Part shown: positions 35,779 through 44,347 of the stretch, piece by piece
Layout: the number at the start of each line of letters is the position of its first letter
Position numbering within the stretch: position 1 is the first letter of the stretch
DNA from: Natrinema pellirubrum DSM 15624
GTDB taxonomy: Archaea > Halobacteriota > Halobacteria > Halobacteriales > Natrialbaceae
Direction: 5' to 3'
Assembly (NCBI RefSeq): GCF_000230735.2
Contig: NC_019962.1
Location: 2,604,001-2,668,000, forward strand
DNA length: 64,000 nucleotides
Notes under the pieces: generated by a model
Told to the model about the DNA's origin: nothing
Seen by the model: only the letters and a program-made list of their open reading frames with translations
The model's database searches: none
Position numbers and translations under genes: made by a program

Positions 35779-36813
35779 TCAGTAGTCGTACTTCGTCTCG
35801 TAGCCCCGGGGCGTGACCATCCGGTCGTCCCAGACGTAGGTGTCCTCGGTGCCGACGACGATCGTCGTCGTCATGTCGATGATCTCGCTCTCGCCGAGGT
35901 CCTCGAGCTCGCCGAGTTCGGTGATCATCACTTCCTCGTCCTCGCGGCCGGCGCCGTGGACGATACCGACCGGCGTGTCGGGCTCGCGGTGGGTCAGCAG
36001 AATCTCACAGGCCTTCTCGAAGTTCTCGCGGCGCTTGCGGCTCCAGGGGTTGTAGATGGTGATCGTGAAGTTCTCGCTGGCGACGGAGTGCAGTCGGGAC
36101 TCGATCTCGGGCATCGGGACGAGGTGGTCCGACAGCGACACCGAGACGGTGTCGTTGACCAGCGGTGCGCCCAGACGGGCCGCACAGGACTGTGCCGCGG
36201 GGACGCCCGGCACCACTTCGAAGTCGACCATCGAGGCCGTCGCGCCCTTGGACTCGAGGATCTCGAGTGCGAGTCCGGACAGCGCGTAGACGTTGGGATC
36301 GCCGCTGCCGACGATCGCCACGTCGTTGCCCGCCAGCGCGCGGTCGATCGACTCCTCGGTGCGGGAGACCTCGCCGCACATCGGCGTGTCGTAGATGTCG
36401 TCGGCCTCGTCGGTGATCTCGTCCGGGATCAGGTCGATGTAGGTCGTGTAGCCGACGATGTGGTCGGCCTCGAGCAGCGCGGCCTTCGCGCGGTCGGTCA
36501 TCCCCTCGGGATGGCCGGGACCGAGGCCGACGGCGATCAGCTGGCCGGGCTCGGCGTCGAAGTCGTCGACCGTCGCGCCGACCTCCTGCTCGTTACTGTT
36601 CGAGTCGTCGGAACTCGAGGCACCGCAACTCGAGGACGAGGAACTCGAACTCGAGGACCCACCGCACGTGGAGCCGCTCGAGTCGTCGGTACTGCTCGAG
36701 GCACCGCATTTCGAACTCGAGCTGTCGGTGCTGGCCTCGCTACTGTCGCTCGAGGAGGCACCGCAGTTGGAAGTCGATTCCGCGTCAGCGTCGGCGTTGG
36801 TGTCAGTACTCAT
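35779..36813 (-). CDS. cbiH: Precorrin-3B/cobalt-factor III C17-methyltransferase with Cys/Ser-rich N-terminus
   Basis: Contracts and methylates the macrocycle at C17 using SAM. After residue 90 the SAM-dependent tetrapyrrole methylase fold is clear (IAVGLGPGHPEGMT; GSGDPNVYAL; VPGVPAAQSCAARLGAPL; YNPWSRKR). The first 85 residues are low-complexity Ser/Asp with four Cys-Gly-(Ala/Gly)-Ser-Ser motifs at Cys17, 36, 50 and 63, which is unusual. Start at 36813 follows the upstream stop by 10 nt; 36843 would overlap that gene. A second cbiH-type gene lies directly upstream. Confidence 0.9.
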   Translation of the reverse strand: MSTDTNADADAESTSNCGASSSDSSEASTDSSSSKCGASSSTDDSSGSTCGGSSSSSSSSSSCGASSSDDSNSNEQEVGATVDDFDAEPGQLIAVGLGPGHPEGMTDRAKAALLEADHIVGYTTYIDLIPDEITDEADDIYDTPMCGEVSRTEESIDRALAGNDVAIVGSGDPNVYALSGLALEILESKGATASMVDFEVVPGVPAAQSCAARLGAPLVNDTVSVSLSDHLVPMPEIESRLHSVASENFTITIYNPWSRKRRENFEKACEILLTHREPDTPVGIVHGAGREDEEVMITELGELEDLGESEIIDMTTTIVVGTEDTYVWDDRMVTPRGYETKYDY

Positions 36814-36823
36814 GGTTGTGGGT

Positions 36824-37696
36824 TCAAAAGTCGTCGACGTCACGCCCGCCGCGCGGGGTGACGAGGTACGTTCGGTCGTCGTTGCGCCAGGTCTCGGTCT
36901 CGTGGTTGCCGATGATCAGCGAGGTGCCCATACCGGAGACCTTGTCGTCGTGGTCGGCGGCCTCGCCCAGCGTGGTGATGAACTGGCTCTCGCCGTTGCG
37001 GCCGGCGTCTTCCCGGCCGGCGTCGTTGACGATGGCTACGTAGGCGTCGTCGGTCCGCTCCTCGCGGACGATCTCGACGGCCTCCTCGTAGTTGCGCCAG
37101 CAGTTGTAGAGGACGATCACGAAATCGGAGATCGCCGCCGCCCGGAGCTTCTCCTCGATCTCGTCCCAGCCGCGCCACTTGTCCGACAGCGAGACCGTAC
37201 AGAAGTCGTTACACAGCGGCGCCCCGACGTTCGCGGAGCCGCCCAGTGCTGCCGTCAAGCCGGGGACGATTTCGATCGGAATATCCGTCGCATCGTCCTC
37301 CTCTGCCATCTTGAAGATGAGGTCGGACTTGCCGTAGACCGACGGATCGCCGCCGGAGACGTGGGCCACGTCTTTCCCCTCGCGGACGTGATCGAACGCC
37401 GCGCGGGCGAGTTCGATCTGTCGGCCCATCGTCGAGCGGACGATCTCCTGTTCGAAGCCGTCCTCACGGGTCGCGGTGCCGTCCTCGTCGGTTCGGTCCT
37501 CCGAGGGAATCGTGCCGTCGTCCCGCAGGAACTCCTGATAGAGGCTCGAGGCGATGACCACGTCCGCGGACTCGATGACCTCCTTGGCTCGCTTGGTCAT
37601 GTGGTCGGGCAGGCCGGGGCCAATACCGACGACGTAGAGGGTGCCGTGGTCGTCGGGCGTGCCGTCGCCGCTGGGAGCTGCGTCCTCCACGCTCAT
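36824..37696 (-). CDS. cbiH: Precorrin-3B/cobalt-factor III C17-methyltransferase (second copy)
   Basis: A 290-residue SAM-dependent methylase of the same fold as its neighbour (VVGIGPGLPDHMT; SGGDPSVYGK; VPGLTAALGGSANVGAPL; YNCWRNY). It probably catalyses the C17 reaction or a related ring-contraction step; which of the two paralogues is the true CbiH cannot be decided here. The ATG overlaps the cbiG stop by 4 nt, and the gene is co-transcribed with the cbiT-started operon. It lacks the Cys-rich N-terminal extension. Confidence 0.88.
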   Translation of the reverse strand: MSVEDAAPSGDGTPDDHGTLYVVGIGPGLPDHMTKRAKEVIESADVVIASSLYQEFLRDDGTIPSEDRTDEDGTATREDGFEQEIVRSTMGRQIELARAAFDHVREGKDVAHVSGGDPSVYGKSDLIFKMAEEDDATDIPIEIVPGLTAALGGSANVGAPLCNDFCTVSLSDKWRGWDEIEEKLRAAAISDFVIVLYNCWRNYEEAVEIVREERTDDAYVAIVNDAGREDAGRNGESQFITTLGEAADHDDKVSGMGTSLIIGNHETETWRNDDRTYLVTPRGGRDVDDF

Positions 37697-38682
37697 CGGC
37701 CGATCGCCACCGTGACCTCGTTCTCGTAGCCAATCTTCTCGAGGACCAGTTCCTGCTCGCGGCCGCCGGCGATCGCGCTGGCCTCGGAGACGCCCGGCCA
37801 GCCGATCAGTTCCTTGGACTTCGAGGGGGTCGGCCCCTCGTGTTCGAGCAGTGTCTCCTTGTCGAAGGCGACGACGCCCAGATCGAGTTCCTGGGCCGCC
37901 TCGAGCAGTCCCTCCTCGTCTTCTTTCCGGGTTGCGGTCCCGACGAACTCGATGTCGTCGAAGTCGTAGTCAGTTTGCTCGAGGGCTTCCTCCCACGCTG
38001 CGAGGAAGGCCTCCTTGCTGGCCCCCGAAACGCTACCGGTCCCGAGGACGACGCCGTCGTCCTTGTTCCGTTTGAGGACCGTCACGTCGTCACCGACGAG
38101 GACGGCCTTCGGCCCGTCGAGTCGGGCGACGGGCCCGAGGTTCTCGTCCAGTACGGCGAGGTTCGTCTTCACGGTCGAGTCGCCGTTGACGACGTGGGTG
38201 TCCATCGCCTTCGCGCGGGACTCGACGCCCTGCTTGCCCGCGGCCTCGCTGGCGGTGGTCATCGCCGGCACGGCACCCATCGTCGCCAAGTCCTGTGCGA
38301 CCTGGTTCGCGCCGTGGTGGCCGCCCGTGATCGGGATGGCCCACGTTAGCTCCTCGTCGACGACACAGATCGCGGGGTCGTCCCACTTGTCGTCGAGCAG
38401 GTGGGCCGTCTTCCGCATCGCGATCCCCGAGGCCATGAGGCCGATAAAGCAGTCGTACTCGCCCCAGTGTTCCTCGAAGACGTCGCCGTGGTACTCGATG
38501 ATGTCGATCGCCTCGTAGCGATCGCCGATCTCGGCTTTGATCTCCTCGGCGGTGTCCATTTTCCGGCCGAAGGAGATGATCGCGATCTCCTCGGCGACCT
38601 CGCCGTCCGAGTCCGCGGTCGAACAGTGGCCGCCGTCGGATCCCGACTCGTCGTTCGCGTTGTCAGCGTTGTCCGTACTCAT
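37693..38682 (-). CDS. cbiG: Cobalt-precorrin 5A hydrolase CbiG
   Basis: Opens the C20-derived delta-lactone, releasing acetaldehyde, in the early-cobalt pathway. The 329-residue protein has an acidic N-terminal extension (about 1-30), the central CbiG motif (FIGLMASGIAMR; WAIPITGGHHGANQVAQDLA) and the C-terminal CbiG domain (VVLGTGSVSGASKEAFLAAW; GWPGVSEASAIAGG). The presence of CbiG supports use of the anaerobic-type route. The start is 1 nt after the cbiF stop, so the genes are tightly packed. Confidence 0.93.
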   Translation of the reverse strand: MSTDNADNANDESGSDGGHCSTADSDGEVAEEIAIISFGRKMDTAEEIKAEIGDRYEAIDIIEYHGDVFEEHWGEYDCFIGLMASGIAMRKTAHLLDDKWDDPAICVVDEELTWAIPITGGHHGANQVAQDLATMGAVPAMTTASEAAGKQGVESRAKAMDTHVVNGDSTVKTNLAVLDENLGPVARLDGPKAVLVGDDVTVLKRNKDDGVVLGTGSVSGASKEAFLAAWEEALEQTDYDFDDIEFVGTATRKEDEEGLLEAAQELDLGVVAFDKETLLEHEGPTPSKSKELIGWPGVSEASAIAGGREQELVLEKIGYENEVTVAIGR

Positions 38683-38683
38683 A

Positions 38684-39604
38684 TCAATCGTCTCCCGCTT
38701 GCGTTTCGTTCGCCTGTGCGTCCGATTCGTTCCCGTCGCTCGAGTCGGGGCCCCGATTGGCCCAGTCGCCGTAGAGGAAGGAGCGCTCGTAGCCCGCGCC
38801 GGTCACCGCGTCGCCGATGACGACCAGCGCCGAGGCGCGGTAGCCCGCGTCCTCGACCTTGTCGGCGATGTCGCCGATCGAGCCGATAATAACGTCCTCG
38901 TCCGGCCACGAAGCGTGGTAGATCACCGCGACCGGCGTCTCGGGGTCGTGGTCGGCCTCGAGCAGCCGGTCCATCGTATCGCGAACGGCGTGAGTCCCGA
39001 GGTAGATGCAGGTCGTCACGTCGCCCATCTCGACGAAGTCGGAGATGTGGTCCTCCTCCGGCGTCAGGGTCTTGCCCTGTGGCCGGGTGAACGCGACGTG
39101 ATTCGACACTTCGTTGAGCGTCAGTTGGGTCCGCAGCGTCGCGCTGGCCGCGAAGGCAGACGTGACGCCGGGCACGAAGTAGGTCGGCACGCCCTCGTGT
39201 TCCAGCGCGTCCATCTGCTCGAGGGCCGCGCCGTAGATGGCGGGGTCGCCGCTGTGGAGCCGGACGACGTTGTCACCGTCCTCGTAGGCGTCCCGCATCA
39301 GCGGGATCAGTTCCTCGAGGTCCTTGCCGACCGAATTCACGAGTTCGGCGTGGCCGCAGTACTCGTCCAGCAGTTCGCTGTTGACCAGCGAGCCCGCGTG
39401 GACGACGAGGTCGGCCTCCTCGAGCAGTTCCTTGCCCGCGACGGTCAGCAGTCGCGGGTTGCCGGGGCCGGCACCGACGAAGGGGACTCCCTCCTGGTCG
39501 TCGCCGGCGCTGTGGTCGAAAATTCGGTCGTCCAGTTCCTCACGGCGGCGCTCGCCCTCGGAGTCGATCGCGTCCTGCGGGTCGTTCGGTGTGTCGTCAG
39601 TCAT
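38684..39604 (-). CDS. cbiF: Cobalt-precorrin-4/precorrin-4 C11-methyltransferase CbiF
   Basis: A 306-residue SAM-dependent methylase acting at C11. Motifs: FVGAGPGNPRLLTVAGKELL, RLHSGDPAIYGA, VPGVTSAFAASATL and IYLGTHAVRDTMDRL. The N-terminus (about 1-35) and C-terminus (after about 280) are acidic, as expected for a halophile. The start overlaps the cbiL stop by 4 nt. Order in the operon is cbiT-cbiL-cbiF-cbiG-cbiH. Confidence 0.94.
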   Translation of the reverse strand: MTDDTPNDPQDAIDSEGERRREELDDRIFDHSAGDDQEGVPFVGAGPGNPRLLTVAGKELLEEADLVVHAGSLVNSELLDEYCGHAELVNSVGKDLEELIPLMRDAYEDGDNVVRLHSGDPAIYGAALEQMDALEHEGVPTYFVPGVTSAFAASATLRTQLTLNEVSNHVAFTRPQGKTLTPEEDHISDFVEMGDVTTCIYLGTHAVRDTMDRLLEADHDPETPVAVIYHASWPDEDVIIGSIGDIADKVEDAGYRASALVVIGDAVTGAGYERSFLYGDWANRGPDSSDGNESDAQANETQAGDD

Positions 39605-40404
39605 CGGTGTCCTCCACAGTCGCCGCCCTCACGGCCCTCGGCGCGCTCGAGGTCGACCAGCGTTCCGCCGTCGGTCACCGGCTCCCCGTCCGTCGTCGCG
39701 TCCTCCGATCCGGACTCGTCGTCGGCAAAGGCGGCCGTCGCCTGTTCGACCTCGAGGTCTTCCTTCTCGGCGTAGGCGAGCGTGTAGTAGTCACGCTCGT
39801 CGATGTCTTCGGGGTCATCGGTGACGATCGTCTCACCCTGTTCCATGAACAGCCGGCGGCCGTAGGTCACGTCGTAGCCGGCCTCGACGAGTCCCTCGTG
39901 GGTTGCCGGTGCGTCGGTGACCTTGAACAGGATCATCCGATCCGGTCCCGTCGGGCTCGCGCCGCTCGCGGCCTCTCGCAGCGAGAGGCCCGCGCCGGCC
40001 TCGATCTCGACCCCCATCGCGGTCGCGAAGGCCGTCACCGCGCTCACGCCGGGGACGATCTCCAACTCGACCTCGGGGTGGAACGCGTCGATCGTCCGGC
40101 GCAGGTGGCCGAACGTCGAGTAGACGTTGGGGTCGCCCAACGTGACGAAGGCGACGTCACCGTCGCGGGCGTTCGGGGCGATCTCCGCGGCGGCCTCCTT
40201 CCAGGCCGCCCGGAGCTTTTCCTCGTCTTTCGTCATCGGGAAGTCCAGGTCCCCGATCTTCGACTCGTCGACGTGGTTCAAGGCGACGGTCCGGGAGAGC
40301 CGGCCCGGCGAGTAGACCACGTCGGCGTTCTCGAGGACTTCCTTCCCGCGAACGGTCACGAGGTCGGCCTCGCCGGGACCGAGCCCGACGCCGTAGAGCG
40401 TCAT
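39601..40404 (-). CDS. cbiL: Cobalt-factor II C20-methyltransferase CbiL
   Basis: Methylates C20 of cobalt-factor II with SAM. The 267-residue protein starts with MTLYGVGLGPGEADLVTVRG and continues through TLGDPNVYSTFGHL, VPGVSAVTAFATAMG and the ILFKV segment. The last 50 residues are acidic and Gly/Asp-rich, ending in a GGDCGGHR tail. It overlaps both neighbours by 4 nt, indicating coupled translation. Confidence 0.94.
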   Translation of the reverse strand: MTLYGVGLGPGEADLVTVRGKEVLENADVVYSPGRLSRTVALNHVDESKIGDLDFPMTKDEEKLRAAWKEAAAEIAPNARDGDVAFVTLGDPNVYSTFGHLRRTIDAFHPEVELEIVPGVSAVTAFATAMGVEIEAGAGLSLREAASGASPTGPDRMILFKVTDAPATHEGLVEAGYDVTYGRRLFMEQGETIVTDDPEDIDERDYYTLAYAEKEDLEVEQATAAFADDESGSEDATTDGEPVTDGGTLVDLERAEGREGGDCGGHR

Positions 40405-41009
40405 CGGTCCACCTCGCCGCCGTCCGCTGCGATCTCGTCGTCGTTTTCGTCCGTCTCCGGCGTTGCACTCCCGACCAGCATGTACACCGGGTTGTCCGAG
40501 TTGAAACTCGTCGCCCCGGCGAGTTCATAGCCGTGACTCACCTGGAACTGGACGACTTCCTCGAGCAGGTCTCGCTCGCGGAAGGCCTCCGTCGCTCGGC
40601 CAGCGACCTCGAGCCGCGAGACGTTCATGACGACGCGGTCGATCTCGGTCTCGACGGCGTGGTCGAGTACTTCTTCGAAGTTCCGACTCCCGCCTAGGAA
40701 GAGGGCGTCGGCGTCATCGGGCAGTCCCTCGGGCGCTTCCGCGTTGCGCAGTTCGACATCGGCGCGGACGGACGCCTCGTTTGCCGCGAGGTTTTTCTCC
40801 GTCGTCTCGAGGCGTTCGGGTTTCCGTTCGAGGGCGGTCACCCGCCCGGCTCGCTGTGCGGCGTCGATGGTGACGGCCCCCGTACAGGAGCCGACCTCCG
40901 CGAAGTGGTCGTCCGGCCCGAGCGCGAGCTTCGAGCCGACGACGGCCCGGACCTCCGACTTGGTCGGGCCGGCCTTCGCGTCGTGTGGAAGCGCGATGGG
41001 TGGCATCAT
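40401..41009 (-). CDS. cbiT: Cobalt-precorrin-6B C15-methyltransferase (decarboxylating) CbiT
   Basis: Decarboxylates ring C acetate and methylates C15. The 202-residue protein is a Rossmann methyltransferase (VGSKLALGPDDHFAEVGSCTGAVTIDAA with motif I; ALFLGGSRNFEEVLDHAV). The first two codons are both ATG (41009 and 41006); 41009 fits a TATA-like box about 25 nt upstream, so a leaderless transcript is likely. It is the first gene of an 11-gene operon. A direct repeat lies upstream. Confidence 0.93.
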   Translation of the reverse strand: MMPPIALPHDAKAGPTKSEVRAVVGSKLALGPDDHFAEVGSCTGAVTIDAAQRAGRVTALERKPERLETTEKNLAANEASVRADVELRNAEAPEGLPDDADALFLGGSRNFEEVLDHAVETEIDRVVMNVSRLEVAGRATEAFRERDLLEEVVQFQVSHGYELAGATSFNSDNPVYMLVGSATPETDENDDEIAADGGEVDR

Positions 41010-41030
41010 CCGTTGGAACAGAGTCCGCCC

Positions 41031-41094
41031 CTAAAACAATTTTGTTTGGGGTAGGACAACTGCGCTTGCCCAGTTGGAGTTGTAGTAGGACAAC
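41031..41094 (-). promoter_or_regulatory. cbiT operon promoter with gtaggacaac direct repeat
   Basis: A TATA-like box (minus-strand gttttag at 41031-41037) is centred about 25 nt upstream of the cbiT ATG. Above it, gtaggacaac occurs twice, at 41051-41060 and 41085-41094, 34 nt apart. The repeat is upstream of the box, where an activator or repressor could act. No cobalamin-riboswitch B12 box is visible. The remainder of the 181-nt cbiT-reductase gap shows nothing else. Confidence 0.45.
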
Positions 41095-41190
41095 GAAAAT
41101 TGTCGACGGTGAGTGGAGTATCCACTCGTCGTGAACGCGACCGAAAACGGATGGTCTCGAGAACCGACCGTCAGTGACGACCCGCCGTCC

Positions 41191-41973
41191 TTACCATTCC
41201 ATCCCGCCGTTGATGCCGAGTACCTGCCCGGTCATGTAGTCGGCCTGGTCGCTGGCGAGGTAGCGAACCATGCCGACGATGTCCTCGGGTTCGGCGAACC
41301 GATCGAGCGGGATGTCCTCACGGATCTTCTCCTGAACGCGCTCCGGCACCTCATCGAGCATGTCCGTCTCGGTAAAGCCCGGTGCGATGCAGTTGGCGGT
41401 CGACCCCGTACTGGCCAGTTCCAGCGCCAGCGTCCGGGTAAACGCGAAGAGTCCGCCCTTCGAGGTGGCGTAATTGGCCTGCCCGTAGTTGCCCTGTTGG
41501 CCGACCACGCTCGAGATGTTGATCAGGCGACCGTGATCTGACGTTTTGATGTCCTCGTAGAAGGCCTTCGTGCAGTTGAACGCGCCGTGAAGGTTGACGT
41601 CGATGACGGTCCGCCAGTCCTCGTAGGTCATGTCCTCGAAGGTGCGATCGATGGTGATCCCCGCGTTGTTGACGAGGACGTCGATCTCGCCGAGATCCTC
41701 GCGGACCTCAGCGGCCATCCGTTCGACGGCCGCCGGATCCGAAACGTCGGCCTGTACCGGGATGGCCGTCTCGCCGTTGTCCTCGATCGTCTCGGTCACT
41801 GCCAGCGCTCGCTCCTCCGAGGACCGGTAGTTGACCGCCACGTCGGCACCACACCGGGCGAGTTCGAACGCGATCTCGCGACCGATCCCCCGCGAGGACC
41901 CGGTGACGAGACAGGTTCGATCGGTCAGCGGGCGACGCTCCAGGGGCTCGAGGCGCTGGACTGTTTCGGCCAT
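41191..41973 (-). CDS. Short-chain dehydrogenase/reductase (acetoacetyl-CoA/3-oxoacyl reductase type)
   Basis: A 260-residue SDR of the FabG/PhaB class. Cofactor motif TGSSRGIG (24-31), NNAG (102-105) and the catalytic Ser155, Tyr168 and Lys172 (SSVVGQQG; YATSK) are all present; the tail ends GGMEW. NADPH-dependent reduction of acetoacetyl-CoA for polyhydroxyalkanoate is plausible. A haloarchaeal PhaB is the best match in style, but fatty-acid or other SDR substrates remain possible. It is monocistronic with a TATA-like aaattacta about 27 nt upstream. It separates cbiA from the cbi operon. Confidence 0.85.
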   Translation of the reverse strand: MAETVQRLEPLERRPLTDRTCLVTGSSRGIGREIAFELARCGADVAVNYRSSEERALAVTETIEDNGETAIPVQADVSDPAAVERMAAEVREDLGEIDVLVNNAGITIDRTFEDMTYEDWRTVIDVNLHGAFNCTKAFYEDIKTSDHGRLINISSVVGQQGNYGQANYATSKGGLFAFTRTLALELASTGSTANCIAPGFTETDMLDEVPERVQEKIREDIPLDRFAEPEDIVGMVRYLASDQADYMTGQVLGINGGMEW

Positions 41974-42045
41974 ACTCGCCCCTACGCGACCGTTCGTGTT
42001 AGTAATTTGACCCCGTTTCAGCTCTCGTGAAAGACGGGTAGATTG

Positions 42046-43416
42046 TTATATCTCGTTCGACTCGACGGCCTCGAGGAACCGATCGAACGCCCCGCTTTCG
42101 GGGTGGACGTGGACGTACGTGCCCAGTGACTCGTACTCGGTCAGGCCGTCATGATCGCCGTCGATGCCGTCGCCCCGGACCGTCTCGAAGGCGAAGCGAG
42201 CGTCGCCATCGACGTCGGCGCTCGAGTAGTGGAACTCGTGACCGCGGATCCGTTCGCCGGTGTCGGCCGTCAGCGTGTCGTCGACGGCCTCGAGTTCGAC
42301 GTGATCGAGGGCCTGATAGCGGTCGTGCATCGTCACGTCGGCGGGGAGGATTCCGGCCATCTCGTGGCGCTCGCCCGCGGCCGTCGTCAGCGACTGACTC
42401 ATCGCCATCAGGCCGCCGCACTCGCCGAGGACGGGCAGTCCATCCGCAGCTAGAGCGCCCAGTTCCGCGAGGGTGCCGGCGGACTCGAGTGTGTCGGCGT
42501 GAAGTTCCGGATAGCCGCCGGGCAGATAGACCCCGTCGCAGTCCGGCACGGGATCGCCAGCGACCGGCGAGAACGTGACCAGTTCGGCGCGCTCGCGGAA
42601 CCGCTCGAGGGTCGCCGGATACCGGAAACAGAAGGCGGCGTCGCTGGCGACGGCGACGGTAGCGTCGACCGGCCCGGCCGGGTCGGCCGCGGATGCGGCT
42701 GCGTCGGGGGCCGGCGGCTCGCTTGCGACGGCGGCGAGCCGCTCGGCCTCGAGTGACTCGGCGGCCTCTCGTAAGGCTTCTCTCGGTAACGCGGCCTCCC
42801 CGCCCATCTCGAGCCCCAGATGCCGGTCGGGAATCTCGAGGTCGTCGTTCGGCGGGATCCGGCCGAAGTACCCGAGGTCGTCGGGTAAGGCGTCGCGGAT
42901 CCCCTGCTCGTGGCGGCCGCCGTGGGCCCGCTGGGCGACCACACCGGCCACATCGATATCGCGGCCGATCTCGGCGGCATACTCCCGGAAGCCCAGCGCG
43001 GTCGCCGCGACGCTTTCCATCCCCGCCTTGGCGTCGACGACGAGGACGACCGGGAGGTCGAGCGCCTCGGCGACCATCGCGGTACTCGAGCCGTCACCGT
43101 CGTAGAGCCCCATCACGCCCTCGACGACGCAGATGTCGGGGGACGACGTCCCCCGAACAGACGGGTGTGACCCGTCGATGTCGCCCTCGCCGCGGCGGTA
43201 GTTCCGCCGGAGGCCGTCCTCGCCACAGAGCCACAGGTCGAGGGTGCGGGAGGGCCGGCCCGCGATCGCTTCGTGGTGGCTCGGATCGATGAAGTCCGGC
43301 CCCGCCTTGGCGGGCTGGACCTCGTGGCCGGCGTCCTCGAGTGCTTGGATGATCGACAGCGTCGCGACCGTCTTCCCGACGCCGGAGCTGACGCCGCCGA
43401 GGACGAATCCGTTCAT
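42046..43416 (-). CDS. cbiA: Cobyrinate a,c-diamide synthase CbiA
   Basis: Amidates the a and c side chains of cobyrinic acid with ATP and glutamine. The 456-residue protein starts with the P-loop GVSSGVGKT (8-16), then DFIDPSHHE and the VVEGVMGLYDG dethiobiotin synthase-like core. The C-terminal half is a class-I glutamine amidotransferase (YLPGGYPEL; GECGGLMAM with the nucleophilic Cys; VHVHPE). Start at 43416 places the P-loop correctly; longer readings start far upstream and are unlikely. It is monocistronic. Confidence 0.94.
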   Translation of the reverse strand: MNGFVLGGVSSGVGKTVATLSIIQALEDAGHEVQPAKAGPDFIDPSHHEAIAGRPSRTLDLWLCGEDGLRRNYRRGEGDIDGSHPSVRGTSSPDICVVEGVMGLYDGDGSSTAMVAEALDLPVVLVVDAKAGMESVAATALGFREYAAEIGRDIDVAGVVAQRAHGGRHEQGIRDALPDDLGYFGRIPPNDDLEIPDRHLGLEMGGEAALPREALREAAESLEAERLAAVASEPPAPDAAASAADPAGPVDATVAVASDAAFCFRYPATLERFRERAELVTFSPVAGDPVPDCDGVYLPGGYPELHADTLESAGTLAELGALAADGLPVLGECGGLMAMSQSLTTAAGERHEMAGILPADVTMHDRYQALDHVELEAVDDTLTADTGERIRGHEFHYSSADVDGDARFAFETVRGDGIDGDHDGLTEYESLGTYVHVHPESGAFDRFLEAVESNEI

Positions 43417-43527
43417 CGTCAGTTTCGTTCGCACAACTGTACTTGAATCCGTCGGTGAGGGAGGCGTCCGGCCACGAGCGACCGAAACCGAATTGGGGTC
43501 GCCACGACGATCGAGTACTCGAGACCG

Positions 43528-44094
43528 ATGCGCGACCACACTACTGCGACCGCCGCGGAGTCGGGACCGGCGCTGAAGGAACGCGCCGGCGTCGTCAACG
43601 CCCTGCTCGATGGCGCACAGACCGTCCTCGTCCGCCACCCCACGCTCGATCCGGGGACGATCGACGAGCGGTTCGCGCTCTATCCCGCGTACAGCCATCA
43701 GGAGCCGAGCCGGTACCGGTCCCGGTACGAGGGATACTACCACCGCTCGAGTGCGAAGCCCGAGGCGGGCGTCCCGATCCGCGCCGTCGCCGACATCCGC
43801 GAGGAATACGCCGTCTCGACGGACGACCTCGAGGCCCTCGCCGACCACTACGTCTACACGCCCGACGGGCTGCGGGACAAGTACGACCCCGACGGGGAGT
43901 TGCGGGTGCTGTTGCTCCGCGTCGCCGAACTCGACTCGCCGGCACTGATCACCGAACGCGGCAGTTACCGGGGCTGTCGCGCCTGGATCGACCTCGCCGA
44001 CGACGCACCGATCGAGCCCGACGCGGCGACGCCGGTCCTCGACGACGCGACGTTCGCTGAACGCCGCGCGGCCGTCCGAGATGCCCTCGAGTGA
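43528..44094 (+). CDS. DUF1802 family protein
   Basis: A 188-residue soluble protein beginning MRDHTTATAAESGPALKERAGVVNALLDG and containing VLVRHPTLDP, YHRSSAKPEAGVPIRAVADI and ITERGSYRGCRAWIDL, characteristic of the DUF1802 family. No function is known to me. It diverges from cbiA (112-nt gap, no strong promoter seen) and is followed by a 55-residue protein on the same strand. Confidence 0.8.
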   Translation: MRDHTTATAAESGPALKERAGVVNALLDGAQTVLVRHPTLDPGTIDERFALYPAYSHQEPSRYRSRYEGYYHRSSAKPEAGVPIRAVADIREEYAVSTDDLEALADHYVYTPDGLRDKYDPDGELRVLLLRVAELDSPALITERGSYRGCRAWIDLADDAPIEPDAATPVLDDATFAERRAAVRDALE

Positions 44095-44151
44095 GTGCGT
44101 ACCACCGACGAACTTAACCGCTCGAGTCAGTTACGCTTCGGCGCTCGAATC

Positions 44152-44319
44152 ATGAGTGACAACCCAGGATCCGACACCGAACGGCACCTCCGCGAGGCGC
44201 TTCGTCACCTCGGCGCGGCACAGGACGACGACGACCTCCGGAAGACCCACGCCGTCGCGCTCGAGGAAGTGTCGAACACCGTCTCGTCGGTGCTGCGGGA
44301 GTACGAAGGCGACGAGTGA
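44152..44319 (+). CDS. 55-residue hypothetical protein
   Basis: A small soluble helical protein (SDTERHLREALRHLGAA; THAVALEEVSNTVSSVLREYEG). The family is not recognised. The ATG is 57 nt after the DUF1802 stop, and a possible TATA box (acttaacc) is centred about 38 nt upstream, so it may have its own transcript. Its Glu/Asp content and codon use are normal for the region. Confidence 0.6.
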   Translation: MSDNPGSDTERHLREALRHLGAAQDDDDLRKTHAVALEEVSNTVSSVLREYEGDE

Positions 44320-44347
44320 GAGACGTAGCGTTTCCGGTAGCGGACCG

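Noticed and set aside
41010-41190. Possible cobalamin riboswitch before the cbiT operon
   Set aside because: No B12-box sequence or long paired leader is visible and the TATA box sits about 25 nt from the start codon, leaving no room for a leader.
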